A stretch of DNA of 64,000 nucleotides from Lycium barbarum (lineage: Eukaryota > Streptophyta > Magnoliopsida > Solanales > Solanaceae): NCBI RefSeq assembly GCF_019175385.1, contig NC_083339.1, forward strand, positions 47,416,074-47,480,073, in the 5' to 3' direction. Under the pieces are notes generated by a model. The model saw only the letters and a program-made list of their open reading frames with translations. It was not told the origin of the DNA and ran no database searches. Below, piece after piece: positions 42,307 through 54,898 of this stretch; within the stretch, counting starts at the first letter, position 1; every line of letters begins with the position of its first letter. Position numbers and translations under genes: made by a program.

Positions 42307-45300
42307 TGTTATATCCCGTATTTTTGAACGTCGGATTATTTGTAAGCTGAGGTGGGGCCCACACGTCAAGATTTTTTTTTGGAACATGTGACAAGCTATA
42401 TGAATCACATATGTAAAGTTAAACACAACTCATGAAGGACCCTTGGGCCAAATCAAAGTGGAAGCCCTCCAAACGAATATTTTTAAGAAAACGTTTCCGG
42501 GTGACCTGACTTGGAGGGGAAAAGACGGTATTATAAGTTTGGAATTTGGAAAAATACCAAGAGATAGAAGTTATAGATAATCGAATTAGCTTTCCAACCA
42601 TAGGTCGTGGGTTCCTAGGTGAAGTCGGTACAAGGAGATATGAACGTTTTAAGGTCGAAAGGTCAGTGGGCTATGCCCAACTCGGGACCAACCGGTTTGG
42701 CCCAAGAAAAATGAAAAGAAAAAACAATGAGGCCCAAGTTTAAGAGGGTGGCCGGCCAAAGCCATGGCCCAAACCCACAAAAACATTAATGAATTTTCCA
42801 TGTGTTAAAATAGATGAAAGGGACCATATACTTATCACTTTATCCATTAGAATTTTCAAGAAACCCAAAAGATGAAGAACAAAAATAAAGGGCCATTTCG
42901 GCCAAGACCCATGGAAATTAAGTACCTTAAATCTTGTTCCAAAAATTGTTTTCTTGTAGTATTCCTACCAATTCAAGTACCCTCTACAACGTGGTATAAT
43001 TATTTCGGAAGATGGTTCATCCGTTTCATCGTTTCCGCACTTTGTTAAGTGAAGAAGATTGGAGAAAAAGGTAAGAATTCATTCCATGTTATTATGTTAT
43101 GAAGGTTTGTTTGTGTTGTAGTATGTAGAAATGAGTAGAAAGTATGGAAATATGGAAGTTTGCAAAGTGGGTATGTAAGTTGGCATGTAGTCGTGTGTGT
43201 ATGTATGTTATATACATATGGTGAGTTAAATTTATGTCGTATTCTAGTTGTGAGTATGATGGAATTCATATTGAGAATGAAAGTTGAATGAATTTGGTTG
43301 AAGTTGGAAATATAGGTATTGGCCGTGTGGTATATGGAGATTAGAATGGGAATGAATTAATTTTGTTTAATATGTTGGTTGTGTTGTTGTGATCCTTATA
43401 ATGTAAAGGAAGGTAATATGATTTAAGTTGGCATTGAAATGGAATGTAAAAGATTATGTCATTCTAATATGATTTTATGATATTGTGGAAATGAAGTCAT
43501 TAAGGTGTAAATTATGATGATTGTTGATGAAGTTGGAAGATAGAAACATGTTATGAAAATGTTTGTTAAAGATTAGAAGTTTTGGTGGAATTATGACTTT
43601 GGTGGAAAGTTTGTATATTGTGTATATCTTGTGAATATTTTGTGGAATTGATATGAAATGCTTCCAAATTATATTGTGATGATCTTGATTAATGATGAAT
43701 GTGAAACCCTTGAGATTTGTTTGGAAATTTGAAGTTAAGATGGAAGTATCGCACTATGTTGGAAAGGGAACTAGTTGTGCCATATTGTGTCTTGTAGATA
43801 TTGTTGTTGCTGTTAGTGTTGTTATTGGGTTGTTGTTGATTGTTTTGGCCGAGTTGAATTCTCGGGGATGCTATATGTATAGGGGAAATGCTGCCCAAAT
43901 TTCTGTAGAAAAGTGTTGATTTGATATTTAAGTCCTAAAGTCTTAGGGTTAACATTTGGTAAATGTGACCATTTATAGATTTTGGACGAAACGGGAAGTG
44001 AACTTGGAAAGGCGTAACAAGCATAAAAGGTATGTAAAGCTATCCCGATTCTTCTTTTGGCATGTCCTAGATGTACTAGGATCGGATTCGAGCCTCGGAA
44101 AACATTCTGTCTTTCGGAATCCGCGTTTGAAATTGTCCCTTTTTCATTCATTGGAATTGAACCCTATAAGTATGCTTTGTTAAAGAATTGTGTAAACTTC
44201 CGCAAATTGTCTAGAAAGTTATGAAATGTCCCTAGGACCTCCATAGGTGACTCCATAAGCTTAATATACGTAATTTGAGCCCACCCCTTCGGTTGTCCCG
44301 AGGTGGGCCCACTATTTCCGACTTTACCCTTTTTGTGTTTATAACTTAATTTCAAGCGGTTCTAAAGGAAATGCCTTAACTACTCTTCTAACTACCAATG
44401 ATATTTATTCTAAATACTTTATTGAATCTCTGTAACGGTACGATATTTTGTGTCTCATTTAGTCTCCCACTATTCCCGCTTTGCCTTTTAGTGTACTATT
44501 GCCTTATTTTCGAACAATATAAAATGAAACGTTTTAACTACTAAGGAAAATTGTTTTAATGATTCCCTCGAGTCTGGTAAACTATTTTGGAATATGAAAA
44601 TGATCCCAGAAGGATTATTCTTCCGTAACTCATTATGACATACGACATACACTTACTATGATTCTGTCCGATTTCATTGGTTTGATTTGTCATCCGATAT
44701 GCCTCATTGAGTCTCTGGAAATATATGGTATTTTTATTGCATTTAGTTTCCCACTACTCCATTCGTGGATGCCTCAATGTTTCCCACACTGAACCCGGGC
44801 CAGGATATGTTGTCAAGCGTATTCCATTGCATTGTTCGCCGTGCCTCGATGTGAGGGGGCAGGTATATATGTACATGGGTTGTGGAGTATGCTGTGCCAT
44901 GTACACACATTCTGATATGATATGATCTGATATGGCCATCTGATATGATATGTTATGTTACGGGGTTATCCCCTATTCTGCTCCTTATGTGTGGTGGCAC
45001 CAGCGTCGGGGGGTGGCCACGTTCTGTTTACCGAGTCCCTTGGCAGGGGTTGGATAAGATATGGTATATGTTTCTGTACACACTCCTCATGTTTTGAAAA
45101 TATGCATTTGATACTTCGGAGTTACACTCACTTCTCTGTAAGTTCTGTTTCGGTTATGATCTTGTTCCGTAATGAGACCAGGTACGACATATGTTTTCAG
45201 CGAATACTATTTATGCTATATGATCAGCATTTTGCTAATCTGGATATTCAGTTCATTTTCTGTATCTTCTGCTCGATTATGACTTTGTTTATTACGTTCC

Positions 45301-45775
45301 GTGCTTTACATACTCAGTACATATTTCGTACTGACCCCCTTCCTTCGGGGGCTGCGTTTTCATTTCGCGCAGGTACAAACGATAGATTTGCTGACCCGCC
45401 TTCCTAGGACATCTATTTTGCTATTTTGGGAGTGCTCTTTTGTCCAGAGCCTATATGTTGGTACAGTCTGCTGCTATTGTATATATGTATGCTATTCAGG
45501 GGTATGACGGGGCCCTGTCCCGTCTTGTGATTCGGTTATAATCTGTAGAGGTCTGTAGACATACTTGTGTGGGTTCTGTATATGTTTTGGGATGATATGA
45601 TCTGTGACAGCCTTATCGGCTCCCATGTACTATGTCGGTTCATTTATGATAATTACTAACACCAATTGACTTTTACATTTAAAACTATTCTGCTGATATG
45701 CTAGTCTGGGTTATTGGGTACGTTTGGGTGTCCAACACGGACACTAGTCGCGGCCTACGGAGTTGGGTCGTTACA
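42307..45775 (+). repeat. 5' LTR of K (3469 bp)
   Basis: It starts TGTTATATCCCG and ends GGGTCGTTACA. It is colinear with A. Donor-like AAAAG|GTATGTAAAGC has GT at 44030-44031. Hairpin motifs are AGGGGAAATGCTGCC at 43881 and CCTCGATGTGAGG near 44846, the CAGTAC stem is at 45315-45333, and CGGGGCCCTGTCCCG is near 45509. Short open frames are matched in the other LTR only because the LTRs are copies. Confidence 0.93.
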
Positions 45776-45779
45776 AAAG

Positions 45780-45791
45780 CGGTATCAGAGC
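45780..45791 (+). other. Primer-binding site of K (variant)
   Basis: CGGTATCAGAGC, one base off the usual TGGTATCAGAGC at its first position, four bases after the LTR. Confidence 0.7.
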
Positions 45792-45959
45792 GGTTCATCC
45801 TCGGAGTGTCTACAGACTGTGTCTAGTAGAGTCTTGTTTATCGGTGTGTTGTGCACCACATCTATAAACAGGAGGCTACAAGACATTTAGGGTGTTACCT
45901 TTCTTTGAATCTTAGATCGTGCGATAGAGCCAGCTGTAGGAAATGAATTCCTTTTTTTA

Positions 45960-45977
45960 TTAACCTCTGATTTCAGC
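45960..45977 (+). other. Acceptor-like site of K
   Basis: TAACCTCTGATTTCAG with AG at 45975-45976. It is equivalent to the site just before gag in C, F and I, although no gag follows here. Confidence 0.45.
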
Positions 45978-46909
45978 TGGAGAACGGTCTCGACGTAAGA
46001 CAGTGACTGATGATATTGGAAGCTACATAGTACACGGGTAAGTAATGGTATGAAAGATGTATGCTGGGTAAGGTGTTTGAAATACGATTGAAACATGAAG
46101 CAGAAGATTGAAAAGATAAAAAATAAACAGGAAAGTGTAGTAGGTGTAGTTTGAGTTGGGCATGTGAGGTAAGCCTCGGCATCTTTATACTTTTATTTGA
46201 AATTGTTAGCCTCGTGTGGCTATGATGCGATATGATATGATATGTATATACGTATATGTGTTGGCCCTGTGAGGCGTGGTTGGTATTTCCTGTGTACAGG
46301 TTTTGGGATAGTAAGAAATACAGAGGAACCTCTGCCCAAATTTTTCTAGGAATATGAAGAGGAAAATGAGATATAAATTCTTAACATGTCTTGAGGGTCG
46401 ATACCGATAGGGCAAACCTACTGTGTTGGATTAAAGATTAAGAGATACCCTCCATGTCATTTGTAAGAAGCATTACCCTTATTTGGAAAATTTTATCTCG
46501 AGAAAGTACATATGAGTATCAAATTCGCAATTTATTTAAATGGACTAGAAATATGTTCCAACCCCCTTTTGCTTTAGCACAGCCCATGTGAAGGGCAAAA
46601 TATGTGGAAGGGCAAAAATGTCCAACGATCAAGTTTCCTCTAATTGAAAGGATACAAAGTGTATGACAAGCAGTCGGGAATTGAGTGGTTCGCTCACGAC
46701 TCAAATATATATAATATATATACATGGAGGTAAATATTGAAGACGGTATAGTTAGAAAAATAAAAGAATTCTCGCTAGGTCGGGGTGGGACCTGCTACGA
46801 GAATGTTCTGAAAAGCTATCAAGACCCCGACTTGTCTTAAATTACGTGACAAAGGACGTGCGGGCAAATTGGTGTACTTATACCGGCCTTAACGTGCTTA
46901 AATGCATTA

Positions 46910-46973
46910 AAGTTGTAAGGTTAAGCGTGCCAGGGCTAGAGCAATTCTGGGATGGGTGACCCCCTGGGAAATG
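46910..46973 (+). ncRNA. 5S rRNA-like internal promoter segment (pseudogene-like)
   Basis: GGTTAAGCGTGC, GGGC-AGAG and GGATGGGTGACCCCCTGGGA occur in the order and spacing of the 3' half of plant 5S rRNA. They cover the A box and C box of the Pol III internal control region. The 5' half of 5S is not recognisable and no T-run terminator follows directly. It may derive from a Cassandra-type element or a 5S pseudogene. It is not a functional 5S gene. Confidence 0.75.
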
Positions 46974-47210
46974 TACAAAAATTTTCGCAAACATAGATAT
47001 AAGAGACGAATAGGAAATTCGGGGTAGCCTAAAGGGAATTAGGATATGTGGAAAGGTAAGAAACTTTATAGGGGTCACACGAGCTGAGACGGATTAGATT
47101 GCTAAAAAGGAAGAAAAAGCAGCACAGCTCTGAAATTAGAGTAAATTTGAACAAGAGATTGAAGATGTATTGTAAAAGAAATGGCAGTGATATATATACG
47201 TATGTGTAGG

Positions 47211-47232
47211 CCCCCCCCCCCCCCCCCCCCCC
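47211..47232 (+). repeat. Homopolymer C22
   Basis: Uninterrupted run of 22 C in K. A 15-base G-run lies at 47850-47864. Confidence 0.9.
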
Positions 47233-47880
47233 ATTTATGACTATGTCGATTGATTGGTGAACCCTAATAGCCAGTGTTGTAATATATGGAAAACATTAAC
47301 TGGACAGAATTTACGAGAAAAGGGGAAAGGTATGGTATAGATGTTACGAAGTGGACTGATATTTATTTTGCTACTAGTTGAGATTGGAAGATTCTAATAC
47401 AACGATGTTTTGAAAGAAAAGAGAATAATTGAGTGGAAGGTAAGGAGATCAAAATGTCAAAAAAAAAAAAAAAAGGAAGTGAACCGTAAGAAACGTAATT
47501 AAGCGGAGCCTCTAAAAGAGTCGACGGGCAAAGCACGAAGTTAATTGCGAAAGAGAACTAAAATGAAATAGCGCAGGGCAAAGGAAAACTTATGGCATGA
47601 AATGATGAATCATGTGAATATCGAATAATTCGATTATCGAGAAAATAGAACGACAGATAAGGAATGGGTATGAATGAAGAAGGTGATTACTAAGAGATAA
47701 ACAGCTACATTAATTATATTACTTGAGTGCCAGCTATCGGATAAGGTTGTGTACTATATAATTGTGATTCTGTTAAGGTCTCGTACGGAGAAAATCAAGT
47801 TGTACGTTAGAAAGAAAAGATATGGATATGGTATAAGTATAACCCCAAAGGGGGGGGGGGGGGGAGCGAATGAAAGTAAG

Positions 47881-49886
47881 TATAAATGAAAACAATTGAC
47901 ATACAGAAGATTGAAGCAATAAAGGATTGGCCTAGGCCTCCGACATCGGCTGAAGTACGTAGTTCTCTGAGAATGGTCGGATTATAGCCTATGTTGCCCG
48001 GCAGCTCAGACCGCACGAGGGAAATTATTTCGCTCATGATCTGGAATTAGCTACAGTGATCCACGTTTTAAAGATATGGCCGCATCACTTACATGGGGTC
48101 CACGTTTATATTTATACGGACCCTAAGAGCCTCCAGTATATATTTTAAGAAAAAGGAGCTGAATTCGCGGCAGAGAAGAGGGTTCGAATTATTGAAAGAT
48201 TATGATGTTAATATTTTGTGCCACCCTAGAAAAGCTAACGTTGTGGCAGACGCACTTAGTCGTGAATCTATGGACGGCTTGACCGGCATACATGCAGAAA
48301 CAAAGAATTGGTCTGTAAAACTCATCAGTCAGCTAGCCTTGGAGTCCGTTTGGTCGGTTCTGAAGATAGTGAAATTTTGTTCGAAGAATGGCTGAATCAT
48401 CGATGATGGAAGAGGTAAAGGATTCTATTCTGGTATGGTACAGAGATACGACATTTGACAAGGAAAAGACCCAGTTCGAGGTTTCACCTGATGGGTATTG
48501 TTATACAGAGGCAGATTATGTGTGCCCGACGTTGTAGGGCTGCAACGGCCAATTACGGGCAAAGCGCATGATGTTAGGTATTCTGTTCATCCTGGGTCTA
48601 CGAAGATGTACCATGATCTCAGATGCCTATACTGGTGGGATGGTATGAAACGGGATATCGCAGAGTTCGTCGCCCAGTGCCCGAATTGTCAGCAGGGCAA
48701 AATTGAACATCAGAAGCCGGGTGGACTGTTGCAGGAAATGGAAATTCCGACATGGAAGTGGGAGATCATTAATATGGACTTCATTACAGGTTTGCCTCGC
48801 ACTCCACGGAAGTATGATTCCATCTGGGTTATTGTTGATAGGCTGACAAAATCAGTCCATTTTCTTCCCGTCAGAACCACTTATTTAGCTGAGGATTATG
48901 CCAGGCTAGGTATTAAAGATATAGTGAGGCTCCGCAGAGTTCCTATATCTATCATCACTGACAGAGGTGCTCAATTTACGACTAATTTCTGGAGATTTGT
49001 TTTCAGGAAGGATTAGGGGCTCAGGTAAGTCTGAGCACAGTATTCCATCTTCAAAGCGACGGACAGGCCGAGCACACTATACAGACGCTAGAATATATGT
49101 TGCGGGCCTGTATTATTGAATTCAGAGGTAGCCGGGACGATCATCTGCCGTTGATCGAGTTTTCTTATAATGACAGCTACGATTCTAGCTTAATACGAGG
49201 CTTTGTATGGCAGAAAATGCAGGTCACCGATCGGCTGGTTCGATATCGACGAAACAGAGTTAATCGGTCCCGATATGATCCAGCAGGCCGTTGATAAGGT
49301 GAAACTCATCCGAGAAAGACAATTAGCAGCCTAGAGTCGACAGAGATCGTATGCTGACAAACGGCGTCGACCCTTAGAGTTCCAGGTCGGCGATTGGGTA
49401 TTTTTGAAAGTATCGCCTATGAGAGGCGTAATGCGATTCGGCGAAAAGAGTAAGCTCAGTCCGCGATATATCGGACCCTATCAGATTATTTGAAAGATTG
49501 GGAATGTCGCCTACGAGTTAGATTTACCATCTGATTTGGAAGCGGTACATCTGGCATTTCATGTATTTATGCTCCGCGAATGTGTCGGCGGTCCTCCTAG
49601 AATATTTCCAGCAAATAATATTCGGGTGACGGAGGAACTATCGTACGAAGAGCAGCCTGTAGCCATTCTGGATTGGCAGGTAAGGAGCTTGCCGAATAAA
49701 GATGTACCTTCCGTTAAGGTGCTGTGGCAGAACGATAACAGGGAAGAGATGACCTGGGAAACTGAAGAGGAAATGAAGAAGAAATATCCTTACTTGGTTA
49801 TATTCAATAATGAACGTGTATCATATGAGCCGACCATAAAAATAAACTCCCCCGATGTACTTACATACCCTATAAGACTAATCTAA
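47881..49886 (+). pseudogene. pol remnant of K: RNase H, integrase, chromodomain-like tail
   Basis: It begins in the linker after RT (KIEAIKDWPRPPTSAEV) and jumps by deletion into the RNase H (VARQLRPHE..LELATVIH, then YTDPKSLQYIF with a stop at 48145). Integrase reads LYRGRLCVPD.., a H..C..C finger (CPNCQQGK near 48683), NMDFITGLP, IITDRGAQF and DGQAEHTIQ, so all three D, D, E residues are present. Stops follow at 48393 and 49014, and frameshifts near 49180 and 49290. The tail (SVKVLWQNDNREEMTWETEE, near 49710) is the chromodomain-like end of the family. The protein cannot be made whole; K would need help from another element. Confidence 0.88.
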
Positions 49887-49920
49887 CATTCGAGGACGAA
49901 TGTTCTAAAGGGGGGGAGGA
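49885..49920 (+). other. PPT-adjacent inverted repeat and polypurine tract of K
   Basis: AACATTCGAGGACGAATGTT (49885-49904) has perfect 6-base arms. AAAGGGGGGGAGGA follows directly up to the LTR. Confidence 0.85.
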
Positions 49921-52900
49921 TGTTATATCCCGTATTTTTGAACGTCGGATTATTTGTAAGCTGAGGTGGGGCCCACACGTCAAGATTTTTTTTTTTTGGA
50001 ACATGTGACAAGCTATATGAATCACATATGTAAAGTTAAACACAACTCATGAAGGACCCTTGGGCCAAATCAAAGTGGAAGCCCTCCAAACGAATATTTT
50101 TAAGAAAACGTTTCCGGGTGACCTGACTTGGAGGGGCAAAAACTGTATTATAAGTTTGGAATTTGGAAAAATACCAAGAGATAGAAGTTATAGATAATTG
50201 AATTAGCTTTCCAACCATAGGTCGTGGGTTCCTAGGTGAAGTCGGTACAAGGAGATATGGACGTTTTAAGGTCGAAAGGTCAGTGGGCTATGCCCAACTC
50301 GGGACCAACCGGTTTGGCCCAAGAAAAATGAAAAGAAAAAAAAATGAGGCCCAAGTTTAAGAAGGTGGCCGGCCAAAGCCATGGCCCAAACCCACAAAAC
50401 AATTAATGAATTTTCCATGTGTTAAAATAGATGAAAGGGACCATATACTTATCACTTTATCCATTAGAATTTTCAAGAAACCCAAAAGACGAAGAACAAA
50501 AACAAAGGGCCATTTCGGCCAAGACCCATGGAAATTAAGTACCTTAAATCTTGTTCCAAAAATTGTTTTCTTGTAGTATTCCTACCAATTCAAGTACCCT
50601 CTACAACGTGGTATAATTATTTCGGAAGATGGTTCATCTGTTTCATCGTTTCCGCACTTTGGTTAAGTGAAGAAGATTGGAGAAAAAGGTAAGAATTCAT
50701 TCCATGTTATTATGTTATGAAGGTTTGTTTATGTTGTAGTATGTAGAAATGAGTAGAAAGTATGGAAATATGGAAGTTTGCAAAGTGGGTATGTAAGTTG
50801 GCATGTAGCCGTGTGTGTATGTATGTTATATACATATGGTGAGTTAAATTTATGTCGTATTCTAGTTGTGAGTATGATGAAATTCATATTGAGAATGAAA
50901 GTTGAATGAATTTGGTTGAAGTTGAAAATATAGGTATTGGCCGTGTGGTATATGGAGATTAGAATGGGAATGAATTAATTTTGTTTAATATGTTGGTTGT
51001 GTTGTTGTGATCCTTATAATGTAAAGGAAGGTAATATGATTTAAGTTGGCATTGAAATGGAATGTAAAAGATTATGTCATTCTAATATGATTTTATGATA
51101 TTGTGGAAATGAAGTCGTTAAGGTGTAAATTATGATGATTGTTGATGAAGTTGGAAGATAGAAACATGTTCTGAAAATGTTTGTTAAAGATTAGATGTTT
51201 TGGTGGAATTATGACTTTGGTGGAAAGTTTGTATATTGTGTATATCTTGTAAATATTTTGTGGAATTGATATGAAATGCTTCCAAATTATATTGTGATGA
51301 TCTTGATTAATGATGAATGTGAAACCCTTGAGATTTGTTTGGAAATTTGAAGTTAAGATGGAAGTATCGCACCATGTTGGAAAGGGAACTAGTTGTGCCA
51401 TATTGTGTCTTGTAGATATTGTTGTTGCTGTTAGTGTTGTTATTGGGTTGTTGTTGATTGTTTTGGCCGAGTTGAATGCTCGGGGATGCTATATGTATAG
51501 GGGAAATGCTGCCCAAATTTCTGTAGAAAAGTGTTGATTTGATATTTAAGTCCTAAAGTCTTAGGGTTAACATTTGGTAAATGTGACCATTTGTAGATTT
51601 TGGACGAAACGGGAAGTGAACTTGGAAAGGCGTAAAAAGCATAAAAGGTATGTAAAGTTATCCCGATTCTTCTTTTGGCATGTCCTAGATGTACTAGGAT
51701 CGGATTTGAGCCTCGGAAAACATTCTGTCTTTCGGAATCCGCGTTTGAAATTGTCCCTTTTTCATTCATTGGAATTGAACCCTATAAGTATGCTTTGTTA
51801 AAGAATTGTGTAAACTTCCGCAAATTGTCTAGAAAGTTATGAAATGTCCCTAGGACCTCTGTAGGTGACTCCATAAGCTTAATATACATAATTTGAGCCC
51901 ACCGCTTCGGTTGTCCCGAGGTGGGCCCACTATTTCCGACTTTACCCTTTTTGTGTTTATAACTTAATTTCAAGCGATTCTAAAGGAAACGCCTTAACTA
52001 CTCTTCTAACTACCAATGATATTTATTCTAAATACTTTATTGAATCTCTGTAAAGGTATGATATTTTGTGTCTCATTTAGTCTCCCACTATTCCCGCTTT
52101 GCCTTTTAGTGTACTATTGCCTTATTTTCGAACAATATAAAATGAAACGTTTTAACTATCCTTTTAACTACTAAGAAAAATTGTTTTAATGATTCCCTCG
52201 AGTCTGGTAAACTATTTTGGAATATGAAAATGATCCCAGAAGGATTATTCTTCCGTAACTCATTATGACATACGACATACACTTACTATGATTCTGTCTG
52301 ATTACATTGGTTTGATTTGTCATCCGATATGCCTCATCGAGTCTCTGGAAATATATGGTATTTTTATTGCATTTAGTTTCCCACTACTCCATTCGTGGAT
52401 GCCTCAATGTTTCCCACACTGAGCCCGGGCCAGGATATGTTGTTAAGCGTATTCCATTGCATTGTTCGCTGTGCCTCGACGTGAGGGGGCAGGTATATAT
52501 GTACATGGGTTGTGGAGTATGTTGTGCCATGTACACACATTCTGATATGATATGATCTGATATGGCCATCTGATATGATATGTTATGTTACGGGGTTATC
52601 CCCTATTCTGCTCCTTATGTGTGGTGGCACCAGCGTCGGGGGGTGGCCACGTTCTGTTTGCCGTGTCCCTTGGCAGGGGTCGGATATGATATGGTATATG
52701 TTTCTGTACACACTCCTCATGTTTTGAAAATATGCATTTGATACTTCGGAGTTCCACTCACTTCTCTGTAAGTTCTGTTTCGGTTATGATCTTGTTCCGT
52801 AATGAGACCAGGTACGACATATGTTTTCAGCGAATACTATTTATGCTATATGATCAGCATTTTGCTAATCTGGATATTCAGTTCATTTTTTGTATCTTCT

Positions 52901-53406
52901 GCTTTGATTATGACTTTGTTTATTACGTTCCGTGCTTTACATACTCAGTACATATTTCGTACTGACCCCCTTCCTTCGGGGGCTGCGTTTTCATGTCGCG
53001 CAGGTACAGACGACAGATTTGCTAACCCGGCTTCCCAGGACATCTATTCTGCTATTTTGGGAGTGCTCTTTTGTCCAGAGCCTATATGTTGGTACAGTCT
53101 GCTGCTATTGTATATATGTATGCTATTCAAGGGTATGACGGGGCCCTGTCCCGTCTTGTGATTCTGTTATAATCTGTAGAGGTCTGTAGACATACTTGTG
53201 TGGGTTCATTATATGTTTTGGGATGATATGATCTGTGACAGCCTTATCGGTTCCCATGTACTATGTCGGTTCATTTATGATAACTACTAACGCCAATTGA
53301 CTTTTACATTTAAAAATATTCTGCTGATATGCTAGTCTGTGTTATTGGGTACGTTTGGGTGTCCAGCACGGACACTAGTCGCGGCCTAAGGAGTTGGGTC
53401 GTTACA
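49921..53406 (+). repeat. 3' LTR of K (3486 bp)
   Basis: Copy of 42307-45775. Equivalent sites are the donor-like GT at 51648-51649 and the CAGTAC stem at 52946-52964. Confidence 0.93.
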
Positions 53407-54898
53407 CATTTTTTATAAACTGAAGAGTTAATATGCAAAAAAAAAAAAATGAGAATTTAAACAAAAAAAAAATGGTAACGTCAATAAGGATTAAAAATTT
53501 ATCAAGAACAAAAGTTATTCTTTTCATAAAACTAATGGATTCTCTCACCGTTTTAAGCTTATATTGTTATACTCATTCTATCAAAATGATCAATTTCTTT
53601 GTTTGCTTTAGGACGGTGATTTAGCAAGCAACGAACAGTGACGGTAATATTAATTTTCTCTAGATTATAATAAACTAGACCCATGTTATATCTAAACAAC
53701 TTCATATTATAACATCAAGTGAATCATAGCCTCATATAGACGTAAACTATCACATGAAGGAATATTAAAAATACAACAAAAATTAACATGTTACAGGCAA
53801 AATCATAATTATCTGGGAGCTATCCATAGAATTTTCATTTATATGAAAGTAAATACATGATTAGGATTAATTGAACTCAAGAGTTGGACGTTCAAAACAT
53901 ATAAAAAATAATAATTGCAGAATGAAGATGTTTCAACATAATTTGTAGATATTCATGGCTAAATTTATACAAACTTCACAAGTAATAAGTCTCAAGAAGG
54001 AACTAACAATTCTTAGCGGCAACTACGTGTTCTTAACAAAACGAAGAAAAAAAAAATGAACTAAACAGCCATAAAAGAATACTTGGACGAGTATTTTTTT
54101 ATAATAAACCACTATATACAAAAAGATTTAACCAATCCTAACGGATATTTCAAACAAAACTTTGATCCATAAAAAATATAGTGAATATAAAAGTAATAAT
54201 GGGTACGAACCTTTAAACTCGTTGCGATAATCATATTATTTGAGCATTAATTTACGTAAAAGCTACATACTATTTATTTAAATCCTGAACCATCTTTTCA
54301 ATAGTAATCATTTAACATTCAGGTGTATTCTAATGAGATACTTGATTAATGATACCATGCACAATGTCACCGGAATTAGTTTAAAAAAAACTCATACAAG
54401 CGTAATAATCACTGAATAGTTCGTTACAAAAAGATAGAAAATTTTAAAACATGCATATTCACATACAAAGAAATAACTTCATATGTATATGTTTAATAAA
54501 GGAGTTGTTGAACAAATGAGAATGAGATTCAAATCGAACCTCAAATGTCTTTGCAAATCAAAACAGCGATCTTAGATGACTGAACGAAGCTCGACCGGAA
54601 AACTTTGAACTCGGCGGAAACCTCAAACGAAAAACCTCGAAACACCTAAATTGCTCTACGAATTTTTCCTCTCTATATCTTTTTTGCTCACTGTTTTTTC
54701 TTTTACTGTTTTACCTTTTTTTTCTCTACTGCTTTTTGATCTGTGTTTTTTTTTCCTTAATCTCTGTTGTTCTTTTTTTTTTGTTGTTGTTGTATACGGT
54801 AAAAACCGGATGCGAGGCAAACCGGTGGAGGGAGGGGGCCGACTGATCTGCCTTCTTCGTCATTCGAACGACCAAGCCCGGTGACCCGAGCATTCACG

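Larger units (their letters stand above)
45977..47880 (+). other. Non-coding filler replacing gag-protease-RT in K
   Basis: No gag, protease or RT homology is visible. The stretch at 46200-46400 resembles the 3' tail of B and I (CCTGTGAGGCG.., then AGAGGAACCTCTGCCC), so tail sequence appears displaced to the 5' side. A 5S-like segment (46910-46973), an A-run (47459-47474), a C-run and a G-run lie further right. Confidence 0.6.
42307..53406 (+). mobile_element. Element K: structurally complete, internally deleted Tekay-like element
   Basis: Two nearly identical LTRs (3469 and 3486 bp) flank a 4.1-kb internal region, with duplication CATTT at 42302-42306 and 53407-53411. The uninterrupted target can be read at 24915 in the other J LTR. 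Internal content is a PBS variant, an acceptor-like TTTCAG, about 1.9 kb of non-coding sequence where gag, protease and RT should be, then RNase H, integrase and a chromodomain-like tail, all broken. The LTRs show only scattered substitutions and one 12-bp indel (44540 versus 52155), so K is young relative to I. Confidence 0.93.

Noticed and set aside
43692..43919. Conserved 75-codon frames at 43692 and 51310
   Set aside because: They look conserved only because they lie in the two LTRs of the same element. The related LTR A does not keep the frame.
46910..46973. Functional 5S rRNA gene
   Set aside because: Only the 3' half is recognisable, it has several mismatches, and it lacks the 5' half and an immediate T-run terminator.
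54651..54884. Very hydrophobic small protein
   Set aside because: It is a translation of T-rich LTR sequence of J running into L. The left LTR of J does not preserve it.
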